A stretch of 5,773 nt of DNA. Origin: Eubacteriales Family XIII. Incertae Sedis bacterium. Its GTDB lineage: Bacteria > Bacillota > Clostridia > Peptostreptococcales > Anaerovoracaceae. Position numbers and translations under genes: made by a program. The stretch is taken from positions 1-5,773 of the forward strand of contig JAITAX010000098.1 in the NCBI GenBank assembly GCA_031283865.1, given 5' to 3'. Below the pieces are notes generated by a model. That model made no database searches and had not been told where the DNA came from. It saw only the letters and a program-made list of their open reading frames with translations. Shown here in pieces: positions 1 through 5,098 of this stretch; positions within the stretch are counted from its first letter, which is position 1, and every line of letters begins with the position of its first letter.

Positions 1-555
1 GCGGCCGGGGAAGAGGCGGCGGGCGTCGCGCGCAAGGCCGCAAAGCAGGCCGAACAGATCAAGCAGGACGCGGAAAGCTCGGGTTTTGAAGCCGGATACG
101 CGCGCGGCGCGGAGGAGGGCCGGCGGGCCGTCTTGGCGGAGGCCGCGGAGGCCATAAACGAGTTGGAAGCCTTGGCGGAATGCCTGCGCAAGGAACGGCT
201 CGAGGCAGTATACAGGGAAGAGAGGGATTTGATCCTGATCGCCGTGGAGGCGGCGGGGAAGATCATGCGGCAGCAATGCCGCGTGGATATGAACGCCGTT
301 TCCAAGATGCTCACAGAGGTCGTTCGGGAGAACGAGGGCGTGCTCCGTCTCTATCTCTCGGAGTTTCAGCATACCTTGGAGCTGCATCTCGACAGGAATA
401 TCACGAAGAAGATCAAGCATTTCGCGGACGGGCTGAGCACTGTTCTCGTCAAGGAGGACGACAGCATCATGCTCGAAACGGACGCGGGCGTCGTGGATGC
501 GAGCGTTCCGTCGCAGCTTGCGATTTTGAGGGAAACGCTGACTGAGGACCTTTGA
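1..555 (+). CDS. fliH: FliH, flagellar export ATPase stator/regulator (5' end missing)
   Basis: Frame 1 is open from the first base of the window to a TGA at 553-555, giving 184 residues; the true start lies upstream. FliH is the cytoplasmic partner that holds FliI as a stator-like dimer and links it to the C-ring and export gate. The N-terminal part is charged, Ala/Glu-rich and helical, and contains GFEAGYARGAEEG with glycines at visible residues 28, 32, 36 and 40. This is the GxxxG repeat typical of FliH helices. The C-terminal part (about 75-184) ends in the family pattern of an acidic turn, ETDAGVVDAS, and a QL-containing helix, which resembles the C-terminal domain shared with V/A-ATPase subunit E and the type III protein SctL. 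A TTG at 133 could be mistaken for the start, but the GxxxG motif upstream in the same frame argues against it. The stop overlaps the fliI start by one base. Identity is supported by motifs and by its place before fliI. Confidence 0.93.
   Translation, partial: AAGEEAAGVARKAAKQAEQIKQDAESSGFEAGYARGAEEGRRAVLAEAAEAINELEALAECLRKERLEAVYREERDLILIAVEAAGKIMRQQCRVDMNAVSKMLTEVVRENEGVLRLYLSEFQHTLELHLDRNITKKIKHFADGLSTVLVKEDDSIMLETDAGVVDASVPSQLAILRETLTEDL
544..548 (+). promoter_or_regulatory. fliI ribosome binding site inside the fliH end
   Basis: GAGGA lies 6 bases before the ATG at 555, within the last codons of fliH. Together with the TGATG stop/start overlap it implies that fliI is translated by ribosomes finishing fliH, which would help match FliH and FliI amounts. 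Confidence 0.7.
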
Positions 556-1862
556 TGGATGTAAATAAATACCTGCGGCGGATCCGCAACGCGGAAACCT
601 CGCGGCAGTTCGGACGGATAGACCAAGTCGTCGGCATGATGATCGAGTCCAACGGACCCGAATGCAAGATCGGCGACCTGTGCAAGATATACGACAGCAG
701 ACGCCTTGAACGCTACATCGGCGCTGAGGTCGTCGGCTTTCGCGGCAATAAGGTGCTGCTCATGCCCTATGAAGAACCGGAGGGCATCAGCGGCGGCAAC
801 CTCGTTGAAACGACGCGCGCGTCGCTGAAAATCGGCGTATGCGAGGGTCTGGTGGGCCGGGTCGTGAACTCTCTGGGCCGGCCGATGGACGGCGGCCCGG
901 ATCTGGCATACGAAACGGAGTACGATATCCAAAGCGCGGGTTCGAACCCGTTGGACAGGCCGCGGATCAAGGATGTGCTCGAGTTCGGCGTCAAGGCGAT
1001 CGACGGGCTTCTGACGATCGGCAAGGGCCAGCGCATGGGCATATTCTCGGGCAGCGGCGTGGGCAAAAGCACGCTGCTCGGCATGATTGCACGGAACGTC
1101 AAGGCGGATATCAACGTGATCGGACTCGTCGGCGAGAGGGGCCGCGAGGTGCGTGAGTTTCTCGAAAGGGACCTCGGCGAAGAGGGGCTTGCGCGCACGG
1201 TGCTCGTCGTCGCCACCTCGGACCGCCCGCCGATGCAGCGCCTGCGCTGCGCGCAGGCGGCCACGGCGATTGCGGAGTATTTCAAAGACAAGGGCAAGGA
1301 CGTCCTGCTGATGATGGACTCGCTGACGCGCTTCGCGATGGCGCAGCGGGAGATCGGCCTTGCGACAGGGGAACCGCCCGTCGCGAGGGGCTATACGCCG
1401 TCGATCTACTCGCTCATGCCGAAGCTGCTCGAGCGCACGGGCAATTTTGAGAACGGCTCCATAACGGGGATCTATACCGTATTGGTTGAGGGCGACGATG
1501 TGAATGAGCCTATATCCGACACGGTCAGGGGCATCATAGACGGCCACATCATCCTGTCGCGGACCATCGCCATGCGCAACCACTACCCGGCCATAGACGT
1601 GCTGGGCAGCGTCAGCCGGCTGATGAACGACATCGTGCCGCAGGAGCAGATCGACGCCGCGGGCGCGATGCGCAACCTGATGGCGGTGTACGAAGCGAAC
1701 TACGACCTCGTCAGCATCGGCGCGTACAAGAGCGGGACCAATCCCGTGCTGGATGAGGCGATCATCAAGCACGGCGGCATCGATGCTTTCCTGCAGCAGA
1801 AAGTCGAGGAAAAGGTCATCTACGAGGACAGCGTGTCGCTGATGAAGCGGGCCGTGGGCTGA
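555..1862 (+). CDS. fliI: FliI, flagellum-specific type III export ATPase
   Basis: This 435-residue protein has the normal family length and is the most clearly conserved gene here. FliI is the cytoplasmic hexameric ATPase, related to the F1 catalytic subunits, that helps unload and unfold export substrates at the flagellar export gate. Order of features: N-terminal beta-barrel domain (about 1-90); Walker A SGSGVGKST at 165-173 with K171; VGERGREV at 192-199 with E194 in the position of the catalytic glutamate; Walker B LLMMDS with D255; the ATPase alpha/beta signature PAIDVLGSVS at 345-354, followed by R355, which by analogy to F1 is the likely arginine finger; and a helical C-terminal domain to 435. 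All key residues are intact. The ATG at 555 is chosen because GAGGA at 544-548 sits 6 bases upstream. The adjacent TTG at 552 is in frame but less likely. The TGATG overlap with fliH suggests translational coupling. Confidence 0.98.
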   Translation: MDVNKYLRRIRNAETSRQFGRIDQVVGMMIESNGPECKIGDLCKIYDSRRLERYIGAEVVGFRGNKVLLMPYEEPEGISGGNLVETTRASLKIGVCEGLVGRVVNSLGRPMDGGPDLAYETEYDIQSAGSNPLDRPRIKDVLEFGVKAIDGLLTIGKGQRMGIFSGSGVGKSTLLGMIARNVKADINVIGLVGERGREVREFLERDLGEEGLARTVLVVATSDRPPMQRLRCAQAATAIAEYFKDKGKDVLLMMDSLTRFAMAQREIGLATGEPPVARGYTPSIYSLMPKLLERTGNFENGSITGIYTVLVEGDDVNEPISDTVRGIIDGHIILSRTIAMRNHYPAIDVLGSVSRLMNDIVPQEQIDAAGAMRNLMAVYEANYDLVSIGAYKSGTNPVLDEAIIKHGGIDAFLQQKVEEKVIYEDSVSLMKRAVG

Positions 1863-1882
1863 CGGACAGCGCGGGGGTCTTG

Positions 1883-1888
1883 AAAGGT
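1883..1888 (+). promoter_or_regulatory. fliJ ribosome binding site (supports the GTG start)
   Basis: AAAGGT is followed after 8 bases by GTG at 1897. With the in-frame TAA at 1891-1893 it fixes the fliJ start at this non-ATG codon. No ATG in the same frame lies close by. Confidence 0.65.
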
Positions 1889-1896
1889 AATAAAGC

Positions 1897-2352
1897 GTGA
1901 AAAAATTCAAATTCAAATTAGACAAGCTGCTCGACTACAAGTCCAAGCTTCTCGACAACGAGATTCTGGCGCTGGCGACGCTGAACGCGGAACTGGCGAC
2001 GGTCAACGGCCGCATCGACGAGATGACGGCGTCGGCGCACGCGTGCAGGGAGGAACTGCAAACGGCGCAGCTTGGGGGCGGCGTCACGCCCGCGACCTGC
2101 CGCATGTATTTCCGCTACGAGAGTTTCCTGAAAACGGAGATCGCGAAAGGAAAGCGGCTCGCGGCGCAGATCGAGCGGCGGATCGAGAAGCAGGTAGAGC
2201 TGATTAAGGATCTGCGTCTGGAAACGAAATCGATAGAACTGCTGCGCGAATCGAGGCTGAGCGCCTATCGCAAAGAAGAACTCAAGGAGAGCGAGCGGCA
2301 GGTGGAGGAGTTTGTGAACACGGCGCGTCTGATGCGTGTGGGTCTTACCTGA
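1897..2352 (+). CDS. fliJ: FliJ, flagellar export chaperone / ATPase stalk protein
   Basis: The gene encodes 151 residues, the usual FliJ length. FliJ is a two-helix antiparallel coiled coil that inserts into the FliI ring like the F1 gamma subunit, contacts FlhA and escorts export chaperones. The start MKKFKFKLDKLLDYKSKLLDN is characteristic of the family (Lys/Phe alternation, then a KL-LL-YK helix). The rest is almost entirely charged helix with little proline or glycine apart from a short LGGGVTP turn near residue 60. This fits two long helices, with the second ending in RLSAYRKEELKESERQVEEF. The start is GTG: an in-frame TAA at 1891-1893 blocks any extension, and AAAGGT at 1883-1888 is properly placed. 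It sits 34 bases after fliI. The usual C-terminal acidic DE pair appears here as VEEF, a mild divergence. Sequence conservation in FliJ is low, so position after fliI adds weight. Confidence 0.93.
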   Translation: MKKFKFKLDKLLDYKSKLLDNEILALATLNAELATVNGRIDEMTASAHACREELQTAQLGGGVTPATCRMYFRYESFLKTEIAKGKRLAAQIERRIEKQVELIKDLRLETKSIELLRESRLSAYRKEELKESERQVEEFVNTARLMRVGLT

Positions 2353-2369
2353 TCCGCTTTCCGGCGGAC

Positions 2370-2400
2370 GCGGGTGTCGAAGCGGCGTTTCGGCACCCGC
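2370..2400 (+). repeat. Inverted repeat / hairpin, 12-base arms
   Basis: GCGGGTGTCGAA at 2370-2381 pairs with TTCGGCACCCGC at 2389-2400, with one G-U wobble and a 7-base loop. It starts 17 bases after the fliJ stop. Sequence after the stem is A-rich rather than T-rich, so it resembles an intercistronic processing or stabilising hairpin more than a terminator. Confidence 0.6.
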
Positions 2401-2468
2401 GCCCGGCGAAAAAACCGGGAAAATCTGTCCGCCTTTGAACGGCAAACGCCGTCGGAGGTTGACGCGTG

Positions 2469-2479
2469 AAAGGAGGTGA
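2469..2479 (+). promoter_or_regulatory. Very strong ribosome binding site of fliK
   Basis: AAAGGAGGTGA is almost fully complementary to the 3' end of 16S rRNA. The AGGAGG core lies 9 bases before the ATG at 2486 and 12 before a second ATG at 2489, so the first ATG is preferred. A site this strong is somewhat surprising for a ruler protein needed in small amounts, and may compensate for the structured spacer upstream. Confidence 0.85.
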
Positions 2480-2485
2480 AAAGGA

Positions 2486-3865
2486 ATGATGAATGTAAAC
2501 ACAGTTGCTTCCGCGCAGGGCGCGCAGAGCGCGCAGAGCGCGGAAGCGATGAACGCGGCCGATGCCGCCCTGTTTCAAAACTTGGTCGCGGCGGCCCTGC
2601 TCCAAAAGGGCGGAACGCTCTTGCAGAAGACCGCGGTCTTGGCGGAGGAGGCGGGGATTGCGGACGCTGCGGAAAGCGCGGACCTCGGTCTGCTCGTGAA
2701 GCTGCTTCTCGGCGGCGGCGTTTTCGCTGCGGAAAGCGCTGCGGAAAGCGATGCCCTGTCGCAGGAGACCCTGCTCCGGGCGATTGCCGCGGCGCCTGCC
2801 GAAGAACTGCTTGCCGCCTCGGGCCGGCCGGAAATCGCGGAGACCGCGGAGACCCTTGCGGACGCCGGCGCGATCTTGGACGCCCTTGCGGCGGCGGGCG
2901 CGCAGGCGAGCGCGGCGGACGGCGACGTGAACAGCGCGGCGGTCGAAACGCTGCTTTCAGGCGCCCTTGCGGCGGAGACGCCCTTGTACGCGACGCTTGC
3001 GCGTGAGCTGCAGCCGCTCTTGACGGCGGATGCGGCGGAAACGGGCCTGCTCGGAACGGCGCAGCTCGCGCAGCGCGCGAAAGCGCTGCGGGTAGAAGTC
3101 CCGCAGGACGGCGACGCGCAACGCGCGGCAGCCGAGACGAACGCGGCGATCAAAGCGCTTGGCGCCGAGGCGTCTGCGGACGGCGAAGCGGCGAATGCGG
3201 CCGCGGCTCTCGAAACGGTCGGCGGTGACGCTTTCGCGGAACGCGGCGCGGCGCAGTCTTTCGGCAAGGTCGCGGAAGCGGTCGAGGTCGCAGGCGCTGC
3301 GACTGCGCAGGACGGCATCGCAGCGGCGGGACCCGAAGCCGGCGCGCGGCCGGCGGCACAGCCGCAGCAGACCGCGGCAAAGGCGGAGCCTTACAGCCAA
3401 ATCGCGCGCGAACTCTTTGCGGCGATCACAAACAAGCAGGTCCCGACAACGTTCTCGATGCGGCTGGAACCGGCCGAACTCGGCAAGATCGACGTCAGTA
3501 TGCGGCTCACGGCTGCGGGCAAGCTCGTAATCGGCATCGCGGCGGAAAGCGCCAAGACGCAGGCCCTGCTCGCGGGGCAGACGGACAAGCTCGTGCAGGC
3601 GCTGGGACTGCAGAACGTGCAGATCGAAAGCGTGAGCGCGAACATCGGGGCCGCGTTTCAGGGACAGCAGTCCGCGTATGCCTACGGCGACCGAAGCATG
3701 GCTTTCTTCATGGATCTCGCCCACGGCGGCGATCCGGGAGAAAGGACGGACCCCGGCGGCAAGGAACAGCGTTCTGAGGACGGCCGGACCGTCGCCGGAA
3801 TCCCGGCGGAAGAAACGGCGCCCGAAGCACTGCGCTACGCGCGGCGTTTGGATCTCACAGCATAG
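2486..3865 (+). CDS. fliK: FliK, flagellar hook-length control protein
   Basis: The gene encodes 459 residues. FliK is exported during hook growth, measures hook length as a molecular ruler, and its C-terminal domain then acts on FlhB to switch export from hook to filament substrates. The C-terminal hook-length domain (Flg_hook type) spans roughly 310-400 and includes MRLEPAELGKIDVSMRL from residue 325, then a KLVIGIAAES strand, a helix with LLAGQTDKLVQAL, and NVQIESVSA. A polar tail follows to the final RRLDLTA. Residues 1-300 are extremely Ala-rich (95 Ala by hand count) with Glu, Gly and Leu, low in complexity and partly built of short repeats (AQS, AAES). This matches the poorly conserved ruler part of the family. 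No signal peptide is seen, as expected for a type III substrate. Position between fliJ and flgD supports the call. No ylxF/motE-like gene lies between fliJ and fliK, unlike in Bacillus subtilis. Confidence 0.93.
   Translation: MMNVNTVASAQGAQSAQSAEAMNAADAALFQNLVAAALLQKGGTLLQKTAVLAEEAGIADAAESADLGLLVKLLLGGGVFAAESAAESDALSQETLLRAIAAAPAEELLAASGRPEIAETAETLADAGAILDALAAAGAQASAADGDVNSAAVETLLSGALAAETPLYATLARELQPLLTADAAETGLLGTAQLAQRAKALRVEVPQDGDAQRAAAETNAAIKALGAEASADGEAANAAAALETVGGDAFAERGAAQSFGKVAEAVEVAGAATAQDGIAAAGPEAGARPAAQPQQTAAKAEPYSQIARELFAAITNKQVPTTFSMRLEPAELGKIDVSMRLTAAGKLVIGIAAESAKTQALLAGQTDKLVQALGLQNVQIESVSANIGAAFQGQQSAYAYGDRSMAFFMDLAHGGDPGERTDPGGKEQRSEDGRTVAGIPAEETAPEALRYARRLDLTA
2513..2539 (+). 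repeat. Three tandem 9-base units in fliK (AQG/AQS/AQS)
   Basis: GCGCAGGGC is followed by two identical GCGCAGAGC units, in frame, encoding AQG-AQS-AQS near the N-terminus of FliK. A related GCGGAAGCG follows. Because units are multiples of three, slippage here would change FliK length without a frameshift. Confidence 0.7.
2726..2749 (+). repeat. Perfect tandem 12-base duplication in fliK (AAES-AAES)
   Basis: GCTGCGGAAAGC occurs twice in a row at 2726-2737 and 2738-2749, encoding residues 81-88 (AAESAAES). A third identical copy lies at 2666-2677, encoding AAES at 61-64. Identity at the DNA level, not only in protein, points to fairly recent duplication. Confidence 0.75.
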
Positions 3866-3874
3866 AAAGGAGGG
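3866..3874 (+). promoter_or_regulatory. flgD ribosome binding site
   Basis: AAAGGAGGG directly follows the fliK TAG and lies about 10 bases before the ATG at 3884. The compact 18-base spacer leaves no room for a promoter, so flgD is co-transcribed with fliK. Confidence 0.8.
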
Positions 3875-3883
3875 AAAATTGAT

Positions 3884-4528
3884 ATGGCGGATAGCACTGT
3901 AAGCGGCGTGAGCGATTTTCTGCAATCGATGAACGCAAGCGGCACGAGCCGCAAGGACGACCAAAACCTGTCGATGGACGACTTCTTTCAGTTGATGGTG
4001 GCCCAGCTCCAAAATCAGGACATGTTTTCACCCGCCGACGACACGCAGTTCATCAACCAGATGGCGCAGTTCTCGATGGTTAATGCGCTGATGGATATGC
4101 AGGAACTGTCACAGGTTACATACAGCATGTCGCTCATCGGCAAGCAGGCGACGGTCGCTTTCATGAACGATGAGGGCGAGATGAAGAGCGTCACAGGCAT
4201 CGTCGAGGGCGTCAACCTGTTCAACGGCGCGGCGGAGGTGGTTATAGGCGGCGAAGCCTACGGCATGGCGAACATCATGACCGTTGCGGACGTGAGCGGG
4301 GACAAGGGCGGAAGCGCCTTGGCCTCAAACGCGGGCCTGATCGGGATGTATGCGACGGTCCTGCGCAGTACAGGCTCAGGCGTCGAAACCGTTCGCGGCA
4401 TAATAGAGCAGTTGAAGCTCGCGGACGACGAACTGTGGGCCTACATAGGCGGCAACGCTTACCGTCTGAGGGAGTTGGCCGAGCTTTCGGCGGCGCAGGA
4501 CGCGGCCGAAGCGGCAGGCAATCCGTGA
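3884..4528 (+). CDS. flgD: FlgD, hook-cap (hook assembly scaffold) protein with doubled Tudor-like region
   Basis: The gene encodes 214 residues. FlgD is exported, caps the growing hook and guides FlgE polymerisation, then is displaced. The N-terminal capping domain is clear at about 28-75: LSMDDFFQLMVAQLQNQDMFSPADDTQFINQMAQFS, matching the family pattern of a DDFLKLLVAQLQNQDP helix. The normally conserved Pro after QNQD is Met47 here. A first Tudor-like segment spans 83-136 (SLIGKQATV ... GIVEGVNL ... IGGEAYGMANI). Residues 151-203 repeat this layout (GLIGMYATV ... GIIEQLKL ... IGGNAYRLREL), with about 17 identities in 53 aligned positions by eye. The protein thus appears longer than short Bacillota FlgDs of around 140 residues because of a second Tudor-like copy, not the Ig-like domain of enterobacterial FlgD. 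The C-terminal tail is Ala-rich. Neighbours fliK and flgE agree with the role. Confidence 0.95.
   Translation: MADSTVSGVSDFLQSMNASGTSRKDDQNLSMDDFFQLMVAQLQNQDMFSPADDTQFINQMAQFSMVNALMDMQELSQVTYSMSLIGKQATVAFMNDEGEMKSVTGIVEGVNLFNGAAEVVIGGEAYGMANIMTVADVSGDKGGSALASNAGLIGMYATVLRSTGSGVETVRGIIEQLKLADDELWAYIGGNAYRLRELAELSAAQDAAEAAGNP
4130..4291 (+). repeat. FlgD Tudor-like segment, copy 1
   Basis: This encodes residues 83-136. Landmarks are LIG at 84-86, ATV at 89-91, V103, GI at 105-106, E108, L112 and IGGEAY at 121-126. The same landmarks recur in the same order in the second copy. The resemblance is at the protein level; DNA identity is limited, so the duplication is not recent. Confidence 0.65.
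4334..4492 (+). repeat. FlgD Tudor-like segment, copy 2
   Basis: This encodes residues 151-203. LIG at 152-154, ATV at 157-159, GI followed by IE near 172-175, and IGGNAY at 188-193 match copy 1 with a single one-residue gap. A linker of about 14 residues rich in Gly, Ser and Ala separates the copies. Confidence 0.62.
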
Positions 4529-4554
4529 CGCGCGCTTTCGTGAGGTAGAGAACC

Positions 4555-4974
4555 ATGTCCGATCAAATGATTAAAGGCGGATTCAATCCGCACGCAAGCA
4601 TCGCCGAACGAGCGGCGCGCCTGCCTGACAAAACGGCAGGGCAGAACCGCAACGGGACGGAGATCGAATCCGGAAATTCATTCCGAGAGCTGCTGAACCG
4701 CAGACTCGAGGGCGAGCGGAAAGAGCTGTCCTTTTCCAAGCACGCGGACCTGCGCGCGAAAGAGAGGAACATCACGACCACCGCAGCCGATCTTTCGAGG
4801 CTCAGCGAGGCCTGCGACCGGGCGGCCGGCAAGGGCGTCCGCGACGCGCTCATCGTAATGAACGATTCCGCGTTCATCGTCAACGCGGGCAGCAAGACGA
4901 TCGTGACGGTGGTGGACAAAAACGAGATGAAGGATAATATATTCACAAACATCGAAGGAGCGGTTTTCCTGTAG
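4555..4974 (+). CDS. Small conserved flagellar operon protein (TIGR02530-like), function unknown
   Basis: The gene encodes 139 residues. It resembles the family known as flagellar operon protein TIGR02530, typically found between flgD and flgE in Bacillota and a few other phyla, which is exactly its position here. Conserved-looking parts are LSFSKHADLRAKERNI at 58-73, where the family shows an FSKHA..R...R.I pattern; a helix LSRLSEACDRAAGKG at 80-94; a strand pair with DALIVMNDSAFIVNAGSKTIVTVVD at 97-121; and the ending MKDNIFTNIEGAVFL at 125-139. The N-terminal 50 residues are polar and less conserved. There is no signal peptide or membrane segment. GAGGT at 4542-4546 precedes the ATG by 8 bases, and the gene starts 26 bases after flgD. 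No biochemical role is established to my knowledge; an accessory part in hook assembly or export is inferred only from position. Confidence 0.88.
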   Translation: MSDQMIKGGFNPHASIAERAARLPDKTAGQNRNGTEIESGNSFRELLNRRLEGERKELSFSKHADLRAKERNITTTAADLSRLSEACDRAAGKGVRDALIVMNDSAFIVNAGSKTIVTVVDKNEMKDNIFTNIEGAVFL

Positions 4975-5098
4975 CCGGACCTCGCGGTTCGAGGAGGCTT
5001 TGCGGGTCCTGAACGACGGACGGATTCGCCGGGAAATCGAGTAAAACCGAACGCCTTTGATGTTGGGATCGACAAAAAATTGAAAGGTGTAAAACAAT
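4975..5098 (+). other. Non-coding spacer and A-rich leader before flgE
   Basis: No supported gene lies in these 124 bases. The first half is GC-rich and contains a small hairpin, CCTCG at 4980-4984 with CGAGG at 4990-4994 and a 5-base loop, possibly extended by an outer GGACC/GGTCC pairing (4977-4981 with 5005-5009) as an alternative. The last 30 bases are markedly A-rich and include AAAGGTG at 5083-5089, the flgE ribosome binding site. No convincing sigma-A or sigma-28 promoter and no T-tract terminator were found. An unstructured, A-rich leader would favour efficient initiation on flgE, whose product is needed in many copies; that is inference. Confidence 0.5.
5083..5089 (+). promoter_or_regulatory. 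flgE ribosome binding site
   Basis: AAAGGTG ends 9 bases before the ATG at 5099. An in-frame TAA at 5090-5092 excludes any upstream start, so this ATG begins FlgE. The site is less complete than that of fliK but sits in A-rich, weakly structured sequence. Confidence 0.75.

Larger units (their letters stand above)
2353..2485 (+). other. Structured non-coding spacer between fliJ and fliK
   Basis: These 133 bases carry no convincing gene but can form several stems on the + strand. The strongest is a 12-base stem, 2370-2381 with 2389-2400 (one G-U pair, 7-base loop). A 5-base stem pairs 2402-2406 with 2415-2419 around an A-rich loop. A 7-base outer stem pairs 2363-2369 (GGCGGAC) with 2427-2433 (GTCCGCC) and encloses both, which would make a three-way junction. 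A small stem, 2439-2443 with 2448-2452, follows before the fliK ribosome binding site. No T-run follows any of these stems, so a classical intrinsic terminator is not supported. The pairing is seen directly; a role in mRNA processing, stability, attenuation or protein binding is inference. High GC raises the chance of fortuitous stems. Confidence 0.5.

Noticed and set aside
133..555. A shorter fliH starting at TTG 133
   Set aside because: The same frame is open to the window edge and encodes the GxxxG repeat typical of FliH upstream of this codon, so the true start is outside the window.
366..1925. A 519-codon open frame on the - strand, antisense to fliI
   Set aside because: It is the mirror of a GC-rich coding strand with few stop codons in the complement. 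The translation is rich in Arg, His, Ala and Asp with no recognisable domain, and fliI in the opposite strand is unmistakable.
2370..2430. Intrinsic transcription terminator after fliJ
   Set aside because: The stem is strong, but the bases that follow are A-rich with no T-run on the + strand, and the downstream genes belong to the same functional operon without a visible promoter.
2439..2452. Part of a c-di-GMP (GEMM) riboswitch, suggested by GGCAAAC
   Set aside because: Only this short string matches. The second conserved block (GACGCAAAGC-like) and the paired-helix layout of the aptamer are not found in the spacer.
2459..2488. TTGACG as a -35 element for a fliK promoter
   Set aside because: No acceptable -10 hexamer lies at the right distance; the spot expected for it falls on the fliK start region.
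2476..3006. A 176-codon + strand frame overlapping the fliK start
   Set aside because: The product is mostly Arg and Gly, as expected from reading an Ala-rich GCG-biased gene out of frame. FliK in the other frame has a clear ribosome binding site and a conserved C-terminal domain.
2957..4012. A 351-codon - strand open frame opposite fliK and the flgD start
   Set aside because: It is Arg-rich shadow coding caused by base composition, spans the well-supported fliK-flgD junction and shows no family motif.
5060..5083. A seven-codon ORF (ATG at 5060) before flgE, as a leader peptide
   Set aside because: It has no ribosome binding site, no run of regulatory codons and no paired stems around it; a chance ORF is more likely.
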